Of a DNA stretch of 64,000 bases, positions 43,796-52,824 are shown in pieces. Made by a program: the position numbers and the translations under genes. Positions within the stretch are counted from its first letter, which is position 1. Each line of letters starts with the position of its first letter. This DNA is from Nodosilinea nodulosa PCC 7104 (GTDB lineage Bacteria; Cyanobacteriota; Cyanobacteriia; Phormidesmidales; Phormidesmidaceae): NCBI RefSeq assembly GCF_000309385.1, contig NZ_JH976537.1, forward strand, positions 2,740,010-2,804,009. The letters are read 5' to 3'. A model generated the notes under the pieces. The model saw only the letters and a list, made by a program, of their open reading frames with translations. It ran no database searches and was not told the DNA's origin.

Positions 43796-46029
43796 CGTTA
43801 AGGTCTTCTGTGCATCACGGCGCAGCCGCCAAATTACTTCGGCTCCTGCTGGGGATACTCTCGCCAACGGTTTTACTCGCAGCTGCGCTGGCTGGGGTCT
43901 CTCCACCCGCGAGGGCCGAGGGCAGTCGAGATATGGTGACTGACGGCGGCGATCGCCCCTTTACTGAATGGGCTAGCAGCACAACAGCGGGCATTCCCCG
44001 TCAAACACTGCTGAAGGTCTATGTGCAGGCCGGAGAAACCCTCAATTTAGGATCGAGCGTCTATGCCAGCGCTACCGACCCAGCCGATATCGTCTACCGA
44101 AACCCTTCGGGGCAGCAGGGCTCCTGCAACGTGCTAAACACAGGCTTTGGCTGGATTGACACGCTCGCCAAAGAAACGGCAGGTCCTTTACCCAACGTCA
44201 ACGGCTACACCCCCTGCATCGTCACCGCCACCCAAACAGGGATTTATGAGGTTGAGTTTCACGCCCCGGCTACTAGCGGGAACCCCACCCCTGTCAGTGC
44301 TACAGCCGCCTTCCAGACCGATGCCACTCAGCGCTCTGGCGTTGCCGCCTGGGACATTACCGTTAGAAATAGTGGGGGCACGGCCCAACTCGGGCGTGTG
44401 TTTACCAGCTATGTCGCCATGAATATGGGCGCAAATAACCGTTTTCTGGCTAGCGATTTCTATATCCAAACCTGGGACGGTTACCTCTACAGAACCGACA
44501 TGAACAATGTCGACCCCTTTGGATTTGTTTTTTTTGGTAACTCTAGGGGGTTTCTCGACGCAACTAACGGCAGCACGCTATATCACTCTGCCCAGGCAGT
44601 TGACAACAACCTCAATCCGTTCTTTGGCAACGTCGTTGTTCAAAGTCCCTTGGCAGCTAACAATTCTTCAACCAACAGCTACACCCATCTGGTGTTTTTT
44701 AATCCTCCCGATGGCAAGACTCTCGACCAATTGGGTATACCAAGAAGTCCATCGGTACCGCAGCCTCCTAGTGATTTCCGGTTTGTGGGCGCTAATAATA
44801 GCGACAACCGCACCCTGGTTGGCGTTGGGGGAAATTTTTATTTCACCGTCGCGGGTGGCAGTAGCTACCGCATTATCTTAGATACCAATACCGACGGCGT
44901 ATTTAACGCCGCGACGGATCGCGTGTTAGAAAATATCTTGGTTCCTGGGGCGAACCAAGTGTTTTGGGATGGCAAAGACGCCGCTGGCAACAACCTGCCG
45001 CCCCGCCCAGGCAACGCCCCCTACAGCGCCAGAATTGTCATTCGCAATGGCGAGTATCACTTCCCCATGCTGGATGCTGAGTCTAATGCCAGTGGATTCA
45101 TCATCGAAATGACCAATCCACCCCAGAGTTTCCCCAATTTTTTAGATTTAAATGGTGTGCCCATCGATCGCTATACCGTTTATTACAACGACAGCAACTA
45201 CACCACGGCCAACGGCACAACCGTCAGCCTAGACGGCGGCGGCGCAACCTTTCCTCGCAATGCTATAGAAGGGATTAGAAGCAATGGCGGAGAGCACGAG
45301 TTTAGCAGTAACTACGGCGACTTCAAGGGAATTGATACCTGGGCATTTTTTCCCAGTGAAGCCGTTTTTTCAAATGTCATCATCACCACTGCAATTACCG
45401 ATCCGGCCATACTGCTGGTGAAGCGGATTACGGCGATTAACAGCACTAATTTCACGGGTGTCGTGGACGGCGTTAACATCTCTGGAGATCCCAACTATGT
45501 GCCGTCCCCCCGCGATCAGGACGATAATCATCCCCGCTGGCCCAGTGGCTTTCTCAAGGGGCAGATTACGGGGGCTATTCAGCCGGGTGACACGGTGGAG
45601 TTTACGATTTACTTCCTCTCCAGCGGCACCGCCCCAGCCCAGAATGTGTTGTTCTGTGATCTGGTGCCATCCAACGTGACCTTTTTACCCGCCGCCTATA
45701 ATGCCACCGCTGCGGCCAGCGGCCCCAATCCGGTGCCGGGCGTCACAACAGATGGCGGCGATCGCGGCATCGTGCTGGGCCTGGGCACGCAGTCTGCCAC
45801 CAGTCCGTACCCCATTCAGGTGTCTCTGTCCAACAGCAGCGATGGCGATGTGGGACAGTACGTTGCCCCCGGCATCGACCTAACCACAATCGACAGTCGT
45901 TTGGCCGGCTGCGGCAGCAACACCAACGGGGCGATCGTGGCCAACCTGGGCAATTTGCCCCAGGCTACCAGCGCTGGAGATCCGGCGGGCTCCTACGGCT
46001 TTGTTCGCTTTCGAGGGCGGGTCAACTAG
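43792..46029 (+). CDS. secreted protein with FlgD-like and DUF11 domains
   Basis: The 745-residue protein has a signal peptide (LLLGILSPTVLLAAALAG, cleavage after ARA). An N-terminal beta domain contains two cysteines (QGSCNVL; TPCIVTA). A FlgD-like Ig unit follows (YRIILDTNTDGVFNAATDRV; VFWDGKDAAGNNLPP). A C-terminal DUF11 domain (about 560-740; QPGDTVEFTIYFLSSGTAPA; VLFCDLVPSNVTFLPAAY) ends YGFVRFRGRVN, like the end of the first operon protein. The start overlaps the barrel stop as ATGA. Last gene of the operon. Confidence 0.8.
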   Translation: MTLRSSVHHGAAAKLLRLLLGILSPTVLLAAALAGVSPPARAEGSRDMVTDGGDRPFTEWASSTTAGIPRQTLLKVYVQAGETLNLGSSVYASATDPADIVYRNPSGQQGSCNVLNTGFGWIDTLAKETAGPLPNVNGYTPCIVTATQTGIYEVEFHAPATSGNPTPVSATAAFQTDATQRSGVAAWDITVRNSGGTAQLGRVFTSYVAMNMGANNRFLASDFYIQTWDGYLYRTDMNNVDPFGFVFFGNSRGFLDATNGSTLYHSAQAVDNNLNPFFGNVVVQSPLAANNSSTNSYTHLVFFNPPDGKTLDQLGIPRSPSVPQPPSDFRFVGANNSDNRTLVGVGGNFYFTVAGGSSYRIILDTNTDGVFNAATDRVLENILVPGANQVFWDGKDAAGNNLPPRPGNAPYSARIVIRNGEYHFPMLDAESNASGFIIEMTNPPQSFPNFLDLNGVPIDRYTVYYNDSNYTTANGTTVSLDGGGATFPRNAIEGIRSNGGEHEFSSNYGDFKGIDTWAFFPSEAVFSNVIITTAITDPAILLVKRITAINSTNFTGVVDGVNISGDPNYVPSPRDQDDNHPRWPSGFLKGQITGAIQPGDTVEFTIYFLSSGTAPAQNVLFCDLVPSNVTFLPAAYNATAAASGPNPVPGVTTDGGDRGIVLGLGTQSATSPYPIQVSLSNSSDGDVGQYVAPGIDLTTIDSRLAGCGSNTNGAIVANLGNLPQATSAGDPAGSYGFVRFRGRVN

Positions 46030-46098
46030 CCCAGCCCCGGCAGGCACAAATCCCTGGCCAGCGCGGCAGCCAGGTAGAGTTCCGTGAGTCATCGGGTC

Positions 46099-46428
46099 TC
46101 AGGCGGCTGATTCTTCCGGAATTTGATCGGCGGGTGAACTACGGTCCAGGGAACCTGGGGGCGCTGCCTCGACCTCCCCTACCAAAACCTCTAGCTCCAG
46201 GGTGAGTTGCTCACCGGGTTCTGGCTCGGCACCGTCCTCGGGGGGGGCCTCAGGCTCTCCTTCAGCGGCCTCAGCGCTGTCGCGGGCTAGCCAGGGAGAA
46301 TCGAAGTGGTGCCATGGCAGCACAGGCTCGTTGGGCAGGCTTTCGGTGAGCACGGTGATGTTACTGACATCTGGCTCGGGCAGGGCCACCCGCCGCTCTA
46401 GAGCTGTTTCTTGCTGTCCATCACTCAT
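46099..46428 (-). CDS. acidic hypothetical protein
   Basis: The 109-residue protein is strongly acidic and Pro-rich (EAAEGEPEAPPEDGAEPEPG) with one conserved-looking segment (NEPVLPWHHFDSPWLARDS). There are no membrane or signal segments; it is likely disordered. It follows the 46483-47100 gene by 54 bp on the same strand and may be co-transcribed. The call rests on a complete frame and coherent composition only. Confidence 0.45.
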   Translation of the reverse strand: MSDGQQETALERRVALPEPDVSNITVLTESLPNEPVLPWHHFDSPWLARDSAEAAEGEPEAPPEDGAEPEPGEQLTLELEVLVGEVEAAPPGSLDRSSPADQIPEESAA

Positions 46429-46482
46429 TACTGGTTCCCGCTGAATGCGTTAAAAACCCTGGGTTAGAGCTTTTGAAGGCTG

Positions 46483-47100
46483 CTAGAACGTCCCAAACGT
46501 TGCCCCAGCAGCCACGTAAATTACCAGAATATGTACCAGCATGATAGCAGTTGTGCCCCAGATGGTGTAAGCCGCATATTTAAGGCTTTGCGATGTATCT
46601 TCGAGGCGCTGCTTATTGGCGTTGTAGGTTTCAGAGAGGTTTACCAGCATTTGCAGCTGGTAGTCTTGCTCGGGCAGGGCCAGGTAGGTTTCTAAAAATT
46701 TACGGTCTTCCAGGTTGGGGGTGACGGCCACCTGGCGGGGCAGAAAAGCCCCCATCAGCAGCGAAAAGCTGACCAGAAAGCCCACCACTTCGGCCAGGCT
46801 GAACAGGCTGCCGCTCACCAGCAGCCGCGAAATGCTGAGGCTGGTGAGCAGCGCCCCATTGGCGACAAACAGGATGTTGAGCTTGGTGGTCAACAGCTGG
46901 CTTTGCTCGCTCTGCTCGCGCAGCACCATGCGCACATCCTGGGCCGCCAGGGCCAGGGTAGCCGGGGCGATGGTCGGTGGGGTGGGGGGTGGCTCCTCCA
47001 CGGGCAGGCTCAGCTGTACCTCGTCGGCGGGGGCGGGGGGCAAGACGTCCACCGGAGGCAGGGTATCGACGGGGGCCGGGGTAGAGACAGCATTGACCAT
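46483..47100 (-). CDS. unknown membrane protein with three helices
   Basis: The 205-residue protein has a Pro-rich N-terminus (about 1-40), an amphipathic segment, two consecutive membrane helices (LNILFVANGALLTSLSISRL; VVGFLVSFSLLMGAFLP), a soluble helical stretch (YQLQMLVNLSETYNANKQRL) and a C-terminal helix (AAYTIWGTTAIMLVHILVIY). The two-helix plus cytosolic helix plus one-helix layout recalls small membrane effectors of nucleotide-signalling systems, but no such motif can be demonstrated. Function unknown. Confidence 0.65.
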   Translation of the reverse strand: MVNAVSTPAPVDTLPPVDVLPPAPADEVQLSLPVEEPPPTPPTIAPATLALAAQDVRMVLREQSEQSQLLTTKLNILFVANGALLTSLSISRLLVSGSLFSLAEVVGFLVSFSLLMGAFLPRQVAVTPNLEDRKFLETYLALPEQDYQLQMLVNLSETYNANKQRLEDTSQSLKYAAYTIWGTTAIMLVHILVIYVAAGATFGTF

Positions 47101-47319
47101 GGCAGCGGCCGCTAAAATGATGCGTTAGAAGCTTTGGACTCAGCAAAGTCCTGAAGCCTAAACTAGGTTTCAGAGCATTGGCGATGGAAAAAGCCTGGCT
47201 GGCGATCGCGCCAGTGTTTACGGCGATCGCGCTATTTCCATAGTAGTCAGAATTTACTGGCTTGGGTGAATCCCGATCGGGTCAATTAACCGCTATATCA
47301 GGGTTTGATCGGGGTAGGC

Positions 47320-49560
47320 CTAGCCGTCTTTTTGCAGCACCTCAGCAAACGCCAAATCCTCGGAGGCCAGCACCAAAATCGTTGCCGGCAGCGATGCCGT
47401 ACGCCGCTGAAGATTGAGGTAGTAGTCGGTAAAGTCATGCTCTGGGGTGGCGAGGCCCAGAAATACCAGATCAGCGGTTTGGGAAGACACCTTCAGAATG
47501 TCGTCAAAGTCGCGATCGCCCGCCACAATCACCCTGGGAATTGCCCCTATGCGCAGGCTTTGAACCAGGCCTTCCAGGTTTTGCTCGGCGGCGGCCTGGG
47601 CCTGTGGATCAGGCACCACCAGATTCAAGTAAATATCGGCATTGCGCCACCGCCCGCTAGTCCGCAGCAGATAGGCCAAAATCAGCATCAGGCCGCCATT
47701 GGATTGAAGCCCTCCCCACCACACATCGATGCGGCGGTTGGCCTGGCGACGGTCAGTGGGTAAACGGTTGTCAAAGACCGGATAGTTTTCCGGCTGGCTG
47801 CGAAAGATCAGCACGTTGCGCCGCGCCTGGTGGCAGGTGGCAATCATCTGGCAGAAGCGATCGCGCGTTTCCTCGGCTTCGGTATCGCCCAGCAGCACGG
47901 TATTGGGCACCAGCGGCCCAATGCCGTAGGCATCCACCAGTTTCTCCATGCCGCTAAAGGGGTCTGGGGCCGTGACTAACCGCACAAAGGCCTCGATCCC
48001 CTGCCTGTCGAGGTAGTCTTGAATGGCCGATTCTAGGGCATCTTGCTGGCTGGCACTGCGGGCACCAGAGGGCAGCACGCTGGAGAGGGTAATCAGGCCT
48101 CGGTTGTGGGTGAGATCCACAGCCAGATCGGTGAGGTGAGGTCGCCTGGTCGGCGCGCCCGAAAACACCAGCAGGTGGGGACGCCAGTTTTTGGCGTCGG
48201 GGGTCGTTTGCATCTGAAACAACCCCGTCCGCACCAGGGTCATCCACAGTCCGTTGCGCACATCGCCCCAGGCCCCCTGCATCTCTCGCCGCTGAAGCCA
48301 GAGGAAAATGCCCAGCACAATCAGGGCGGCCAGCACCGTCGCCACCGCATTGATTAAAAACATCACCACCAGACAGCTCACTGCCCCCAGCAGCGAGAGG
48401 CTCCAGTGCACCTTAAACGTGGGGCGAAAAGACGGGCTCTGCAAAAAGGTCTCCAGCCCAGCCGACACATTCAGCACCAGGTAGGTGGTCAGAAAAAACA
48501 TCGTCAGTACTGGCGCGATCAAATTCAGATCGCCGATGCTCACTGCGGCCAGGGCAATGCCCAAGGTGAAGAGCGTGCCCAGACGGGGTTCATCCATGGG
48601 GCCGTGCCCCCGGCCCAGCCACCGCAGCCGATCGGGCAAAATGCCGTCTCGGGCCAGGGCTTGCAGCACCCGCGGGGCGCCCAAAATGCTGCCAATGGCG
48701 CTGGATAGCGTGGCCCCCCAGACCCCCAGCAAAATGGCATCTCCCCACCGGGCCATGCGCCGCATGACCAGGGGTTCGTTCAGCAGCGTGGTTGGGTCGG
48801 CCCACTGGTAGAGGAAAATGGGAATAATCATGTAGATGACGTAGCCAACCGCGATCGCGGCCAGGGTCCCGTAGGGAATCGATCGCTGGGGATCTCGCAG
48901 ATCTCCCGACATGTTGACTCCGGCCATAATCCCCGTCACCGCCGGGAAAAATACCGCCAGCACCGCCCAAAACCCCACCGAACCCGGCACCTCGGTCACC
49001 GGCAGCGAGGTCGGCTCAACGCTGTGGCCCAGCATTAGCGACCCCAGCGATAGGGCGATCGCCGCCATGATGAAATACTGGGCCTTAATGGCAATATCCG
49101 CCGATTTCAGCGCCAAAAGAGCGACCAGAACCGTGGTGATTAGCGCTACCAGCGTCTGGGACAGCACCGGAAACACCTGCACCAGGCTTTCGGCAAAGCC
49201 AATGGTGTACAGCGCCACCGAGAACGCCTGGGCCAGATACAGCGGAATACCCACTGCGCCTCCGGTCTCGATACCCAGGGAGCGGCTGATCATGTAGTAA
49301 GCGCCGCCCGCCCGCACCACCTGGTCGGTGGCAATAGCCGAGATCGACAGCCCGGTCAGCAGCGTGATCGAGGTCGAAATCGTCACAATCAGCAGGGTTT
49401 GCCAAAGCCCAACGTGGCCCACCACCCAGCCAAAGCGCAGGTACATGATCACCCCCAGGATGGTCAAGATAGAGGGGGTAAACACGCCGCCAAAGGTTCC
49501 CAAACCCTGAGACTTATTGCCTGTAGGCAAAATGACGCTGCTGTTTGGCGATTTAGACAT
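47320..49560 (-). CDS. cation-chloride-cotransporter-type APC superfamily permease
   Basis: The 746-residue protein has about twelve membrane helices in the first 440 residues, beginning GTFGGVFTPSILTILGVIMY followed by LRFGWVVGHVGL, the hallmark of Na-K-Cl cotransporter-like (SLC12) proteins. VRAGGAYYMISRSLG and FFPAVTGIMAGVNMSGDLRD also match. A C-terminal cytosolic domain of about 270 residues follows (DLVFLGLATPEHDF), as in SLC12 proteins. Bacterial members are poorly characterised; ion or amino-acid cotransport is likely. ATG 49560. Single gene. Confidence 0.85.
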   Translation of the reverse strand: MSKSPNSSVILPTGNKSQGLGTFGGVFTPSILTILGVIMYLRFGWVVGHVGLWQTLLIVTISTSITLLTGLSISAIATDQVVRAGGAYYMISRSLGIETGGAVGIPLYLAQAFSVALYTIGFAESLVQVFPVLSQTLVALITTVLVALLALKSADIAIKAQYFIMAAIALSLGSLMLGHSVEPTSLPVTEVPGSVGFWAVLAVFFPAVTGIMAGVNMSGDLRDPQRSIPYGTLAAIAVGYVIYMIIPIFLYQWADPTTLLNEPLVMRRMARWGDAILLGVWGATLSSAIGSILGAPRVLQALARDGILPDRLRWLGRGHGPMDEPRLGTLFTLGIALAAVSIGDLNLIAPVLTMFFLTTYLVLNVSAGLETFLQSPSFRPTFKVHWSLSLLGAVSCLVVMFLINAVATVLAALIVLGIFLWLQRREMQGAWGDVRNGLWMTLVRTGLFQMQTTPDAKNWRPHLLVFSGAPTRRPHLTDLAVDLTHNRGLITLSSVLPSGARSASQQDALESAIQDYLDRQGIEAFVRLVTAPDPFSGMEKLVDAYGIGPLVPNTVLLGDTEAEETRDRFCQMIATCHQARRNVLIFRSQPENYPVFDNRLPTDRRQANRRIDVWWGGLQSNGGLMLILAYLLRTSGRWRNADIYLNLVVPDPQAQAAAEQNLEGLVQSLRIGAIPRVIVAGDRDFDDILKVSSQTADLVFLGLATPEHDFTDYYLNLQRRTASLPATILVLASEDLAFAEVLQKDG

Positions 49561-49718
49561 GGGCTATTTTCCTCAGCAGTTTTGCCGTTGACCTGTCATA
49601 GGGGCCGCGCAAAGGGTCGAAAAAACTAAATCCCTGCAATTCCTTTGGCCCAGGGTTCCCTTGCCGGGGTAGTGCCGCTTTCAAGGGTAGACTACCGCGC
49701 CCCGGCCGTATCCTAGCT

Positions 49719-50930
49719 TTAATGCTGGGGAAGGGTTGGGATTTTGGTTTTGAGTAAATGCCGATAGTGCTGGACGTGGAGCGCCGCCGACTGCGCCCAG
49801 GCGTATTGAGGCAACAGTCGGCGGCTGGCTTCTACCCGTTTTTGGGCGATCGCCGGACTGAGGCTATCGAGCATGGCCTGGGCGATCGCATCCGCCGAGG
49901 CAGAGTTCACCAGCAGAGCACAATCAGGGCTGAGAAATTCGGTAAACGGCGGCTGATCGGCGGTGATCACTGGCAGCCCCGAGGCGATCGCCTCCAGCAC
50001 CACCAGCCCCCAGCCTTCTTTGGTAGAGGGAAAGCAGAACACATCGGCAGTGCGGTACAGAGCGGGCAGATCCTCATCGGGGATCACACCCGGCAGAATC
50101 ACCGATTTGCCAATCATTGGCCCGTGCGGCTGTTCCAGCGTGTTTGCCAGCGCAAAGAATTCCTGGCGGTAGGGTTCATAGTCAAACAGCGTGGCCCCGC
50201 CCGCAATTACCAGCTGAGCCTGGGGATGAAGGATGAGCACCTGGGCAAAGGCCTCCAGCAGACGAATGGAGTTCTTGCGCGGCTCGATGCCGCCGACCGT
50301 GAGAAAAATGGGAGCACCCGTCACGCCGTAGCGTTCTTTCAGGGCATTTTCCTGACCCGAGGCGATGGCAGAAAAGCGCCTGAGATCGACGCCGTTGATC
50401 ACCCTGGGGGCCTCAATACCGTAGTCGTCGCGGAGGGCCTGGTGCCAGCGATCGCTCACACACAGGCACAGGTCAGGATCGCGAATCGACTTATCCTGGC
50501 ACTGCTGGAGATAGATACTGGGGTAGTCTTCCACATGGTGGACGGTGCGCACCACGTTGGGCACCCGCCCCTGCTGGCGCAGCTGCACCAGCGCATTGGC
50601 CCCAATACAGTCCTGGGCGTGGTAGATGTCGCAGGCTCCAGGATTGGCCAGAAAATAATCCACAAATTCTTGAATGCGCTGGCGAATCAGCGCGTCGATC
50701 GCCTGGTCAGGGAGCAACTGCTGTGGCGGGGGCTGAGCGGGTACTAATTGGACGTTTGACGGAATTTCGCGCTCAAACCCCTGGCCATCTTTATCGAGGG
50801 CGTAGACGCAGACCTGGTGACCTAGCTCAGTTAGCGCTGTGGCCAATTCTAAAGTGTGCACAACACTGCCCCGCAGCTTGGTGGAGTAGGTCAGCAGAGC
50901 AATGGTAAGAACGTCAGGTATATCGTGCAT
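49719..50930 (-). CDS. Nit1C-cluster glycosyltransferase (MSMEG_0565 type)
   Basis: The 403-residue GT4-fold protein has an N-terminal acceptor domain (TYSTKLRGSVVHTLELATAL) and a C-terminal donor domain with TVGGIEPRKNSIRLLEAFAQ and the EGWGLVVLEAIASGLPVITA motif carrying the two catalytic-site glutamates. This subgroup is recurrently found with the Nit1C nitrilase cluster. Here it is the last gene of the minus-strand operon, 23 bp after the toxin stop. Its role may be to glycosylate the unknown product of the cluster; this is inferred from context. Confidence 0.8.
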   Translation of the reverse strand: MHDIPDVLTIALLTYSTKLRGSVVHTLELATALTELGHQVCVYALDKDGQGFEREIPSNVQLVPAQPPPQQLLPDQAIDALIRQRIQEFVDYFLANPGACDIYHAQDCIGANALVQLRQQGRVPNVVRTVHHVEDYPSIYLQQCQDKSIRDPDLCLCVSDRWHQALRDDYGIEAPRVINGVDLRRFSAIASGQENALKERYGVTGAPIFLTVGGIEPRKNSIRLLEAFAQVLILHPQAQLVIAGGATLFDYEPYRQEFFALANTLEQPHGPMIGKSVILPGVIPDEDLPALYRTADVFCFPSTKEGWGLVVLEAIASGLPVITADQPPFTEFLSPDCALLVNSASADAIAQAMLDSLSPAIAQKRVEASRRLLPQYAWAQSAALHVQHYRHLLKTKIPTLPQH

Positions 50931-50953
50931 TTTGGCTCAAAACGGCAAGGTGG

Positions 50954-51289
50954 TTAAGAAAATGCCCATAACCGTTGGAGACTCTCCACCACTCTGCCCC
51001 AGTCATCAGCGGACAATTGGCCGAGCTGACGGCTGACTAAAGTTTTGTCCAAGGTTGCAAGTTTATGTAAGCGCACCGTAGAAGGCCTGAGCAAATTAGC
51101 GCCTTCCCAGTTTTCTAACGCAATATCGAAAGGCGTTGAATAAGACTGGCTGGTGACACGAGAAACAATTACATCTGGATCGCCAGTATCCAGCAGGATG
51201 AGGGCAGGGCGGCGCTTTTCACCTACCCCATCAGTGAACGGAAATGCAATGAGAACAAGATCTCCAGGTCGATAGCTAGAGAGCGTCAT
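50954..51289 (-). CDS. PemK/MazF-type toxin
   Basis: The 111-residue protein has the MazF/PemK fold signature: YRPGDLVLIAFPFTDG start, KRRPALILL strand, the ISRVTSQ-type strand (VSRVTSQSYSTPFDIAL), NLLRPSTVRLHKLATLDKT and a C-terminal helix. Family members are mRNA-cleaving ribonucleases. ATG 51289 gives a 14-bp overlap with the antitoxin gene, usual for such pairs; the frame extends to 51316. It sits inside the Nit1C operon. Confidence 0.8.
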   Translation of the reverse strand: MTLSSYRPGDLVLIAFPFTDGVGEKRRPALILLDTGDPDVIVSRVTSQSYSTPFDIALENWEGANLLRPSTVRLHKLATLDKTLVSRQLGQLSADDWGRVVESLQRLWAFS

Positions 51290-51488
51290 AGATGGCATCT
51301 TCGGGGCTATAGCCATCCAAAAATTGGGTAGCCGTTAGGTTAGACCAAGCTTGTGTATCGTCTGTAGGCTCTTGCACCAGCACAATCACCCGTACCGCTT
51401 GCTCACCGGCAAATTGGGCTAGGGCAGCTTCCGGTAGCTTGAGCTGCCCATCCTGGGTAACCTGGGCCGGAAATTCGTAGGCTTTCAT
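51276..51488 (-). CDS. antitoxin partner of the PemK/MazF toxin
   Basis: The 70-residue protein starts MKAYEFPAQVTQDGQLKLPE, an AbrB/DUF-type antitoxin lead, and ends in an acidic helical part (DGYSPEDAIYDAL) that would contact the toxin. ATG 51488 is chosen; the frame opens at 51566 inside the previous gene. Its stop lies within the toxin gene, giving coupled translation. Confidence 0.75.
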   Translation of the reverse strand: MKAYEFPAQVTQDGQLKLPEAALAQFAGEQAVRVIVLVQEPTDDTQAWSNLTATQFLDGYSPEDAIYDAL

Positions 51489-51555
51489 AGAATTACGTTG
51501 CGATGATTGTTTTTGATCATGCCTGAGTGACCTACAAATATGAAGTCCGGCATGT

Positions 51556-52584
51556 TTATTGAGCATCAGCCCTCATCCTAGCCACTGCCTGAGGATTCTT
51601 TAGTGCCCCAGGCGCGAACCCGGTTAGGGATTCAGAGGCAAAATCCCAAAAGCAGAGGGAGGCGTCGCCAAGCTTAAGGTTGAGAGTTTGCCCGTTGGTT
51701 ATGGTGCCGACAGGTTCGCATACCAGTCCTCGACTGTGGAATTCGGGCTGAATTTGGGCCACGGCTTCGGGTCGCACGCTGAGCAAAAAGCCGTAGCTGG
51801 GGAAGCTGAGTAGCCAGGACAGCAGATCGATGCCGGGGGGAGGCGCGATCGATCCCACATTCAGCACGGCCCCGCACCCCGACGTTTCCAAAAGCATCAG
51901 CGCGGTGCCGACAATGCCCCCCATGCTGATGTCTTTGCCGGTATCGCAGAGGCCCGATTCGGCCAGGGTGGGCAGCAGGGCGAGGTTCTGGCGCAGGCGA
52001 TCGCAGTCGGCCTCCGTCGCCGCATTCCAAAACGGGTACTGGGGATGCATCTGCCCCTGCATGTCGGTGACGTGCAGCAGCACATCCCCCGGCTGGGCGC
52101 TAAAGCTGGTAATCAGGTGATTGGCGCGGCCTAATATCGCCACCGATAGGGCTGCGTAGGGACTGTGGCAGCTGGTGTGACCGCCTACAATGGGCACGTT
52201 GAAGGCCTGGGAGGCGGCGACCATGCCCCGCCACAGGGGGTCTACCTGCTGGGGCGACTGGCTCCAGATCGTATCGACGACGGCGATTGGGCGACCTCCC
52301 ATCGCATAGATATCACTGACGTTGACCATCACGGCGCACCACCCGGCAAACCAGGGGTCGGTTTCGACCAGGGTGGGCCACATGCCCTCTGCGGCAAGCA
52401 GCAGGTAGCCATCGCCGTCGGGAATGGCGGCGCAGTCATCGCCGAGCAGAATTGGGGATTGGTCGGTGAATGGGACGAAGCTGCCCAGCCGATTGGCTGC
52501 GGTTTGAATGTCCTGCTTGTGGAGGATGCCGAGCGATCGCCGCAGTTCGGCGGCCAATTCCTCCAGCGTTAGCTCTTTGGTCAT
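51556..52584 (-). CDS. AIR synthase-like protein (Sll0787 type)
   Basis: The 342-residue protein belongs to the PurM/AIR-synthase-related ATP-binding superfamily: DDCAAIPDGDGYLLLAAEGM near residue 45, the WCAVMVNVSDIYAMGGRPIA motif, VPIVGGHTSCHSPYAALSV and a C-terminal half (DISMGGIVGTALMLLETSGC). Sll0787-type members occur in the Nit1C cluster and presumably activate an amide or carboxylate with ATP; the substrate is unknown. ATG 52584 starts a helical segment; the longer frame to 52698 has an atypical lead. It lies 240 bp after the GNAT stop. Confidence 0.85.
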   Translation of the reverse strand: MTKELTLEELAAELRRSLGILHKQDIQTAANRLGSFVPFTDQSPILLGDDCAAIPDGDGYLLLAAEGMWPTLVETDPWFAGWCAVMVNVSDIYAMGGRPIAVVDTIWSQSPQQVDPLWRGMVAASQAFNVPIVGGHTSCHSPYAALSVAILGRANHLITSFSAQPGDVLLHVTDMQGQMHPQYPFWNAATEADCDRLRQNLALLPTLAESGLCDTGKDISMGGIVGTALMLLETSGCGAVLNVGSIAPPPGIDLLSWLLSFPSYGFLLSVRPEAVAQIQPEFHSRGLVCEPVGTITNGQTLNLKLGDASLCFWDFASESLTGFAPGALKNPQAVARMRADAQ

Positions 52585-52824
52585 CACTGCATCAATACTT
52601 GGAGTGGCTTGAGTGAGGGGAGAAAAGCCAGGGTTGCCGCTGGGGCCATTTCGCTGGCCCCAGTCCCCCTTCTCGAAGGGCGTTCCGCCGCCCTTCACCC
52701 CACGGAAAGGACTGGCTGCATCGGTTTAAACCTATGTCCTGCAAATGGGCCGGTGGGCAGCTTTCAACCCCTAAAACTTCAAATTTTCTTAGTCTGCGCA
52801 TCCACCCATCCACGCATCCACCCC

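Noticed and set aside
49758-50747. 329-codon plus-strand frame opposite the glycosyltransferase
   Set aside because: Antisense shadow; the minus-strand glycosyltransferase is a clear family member.
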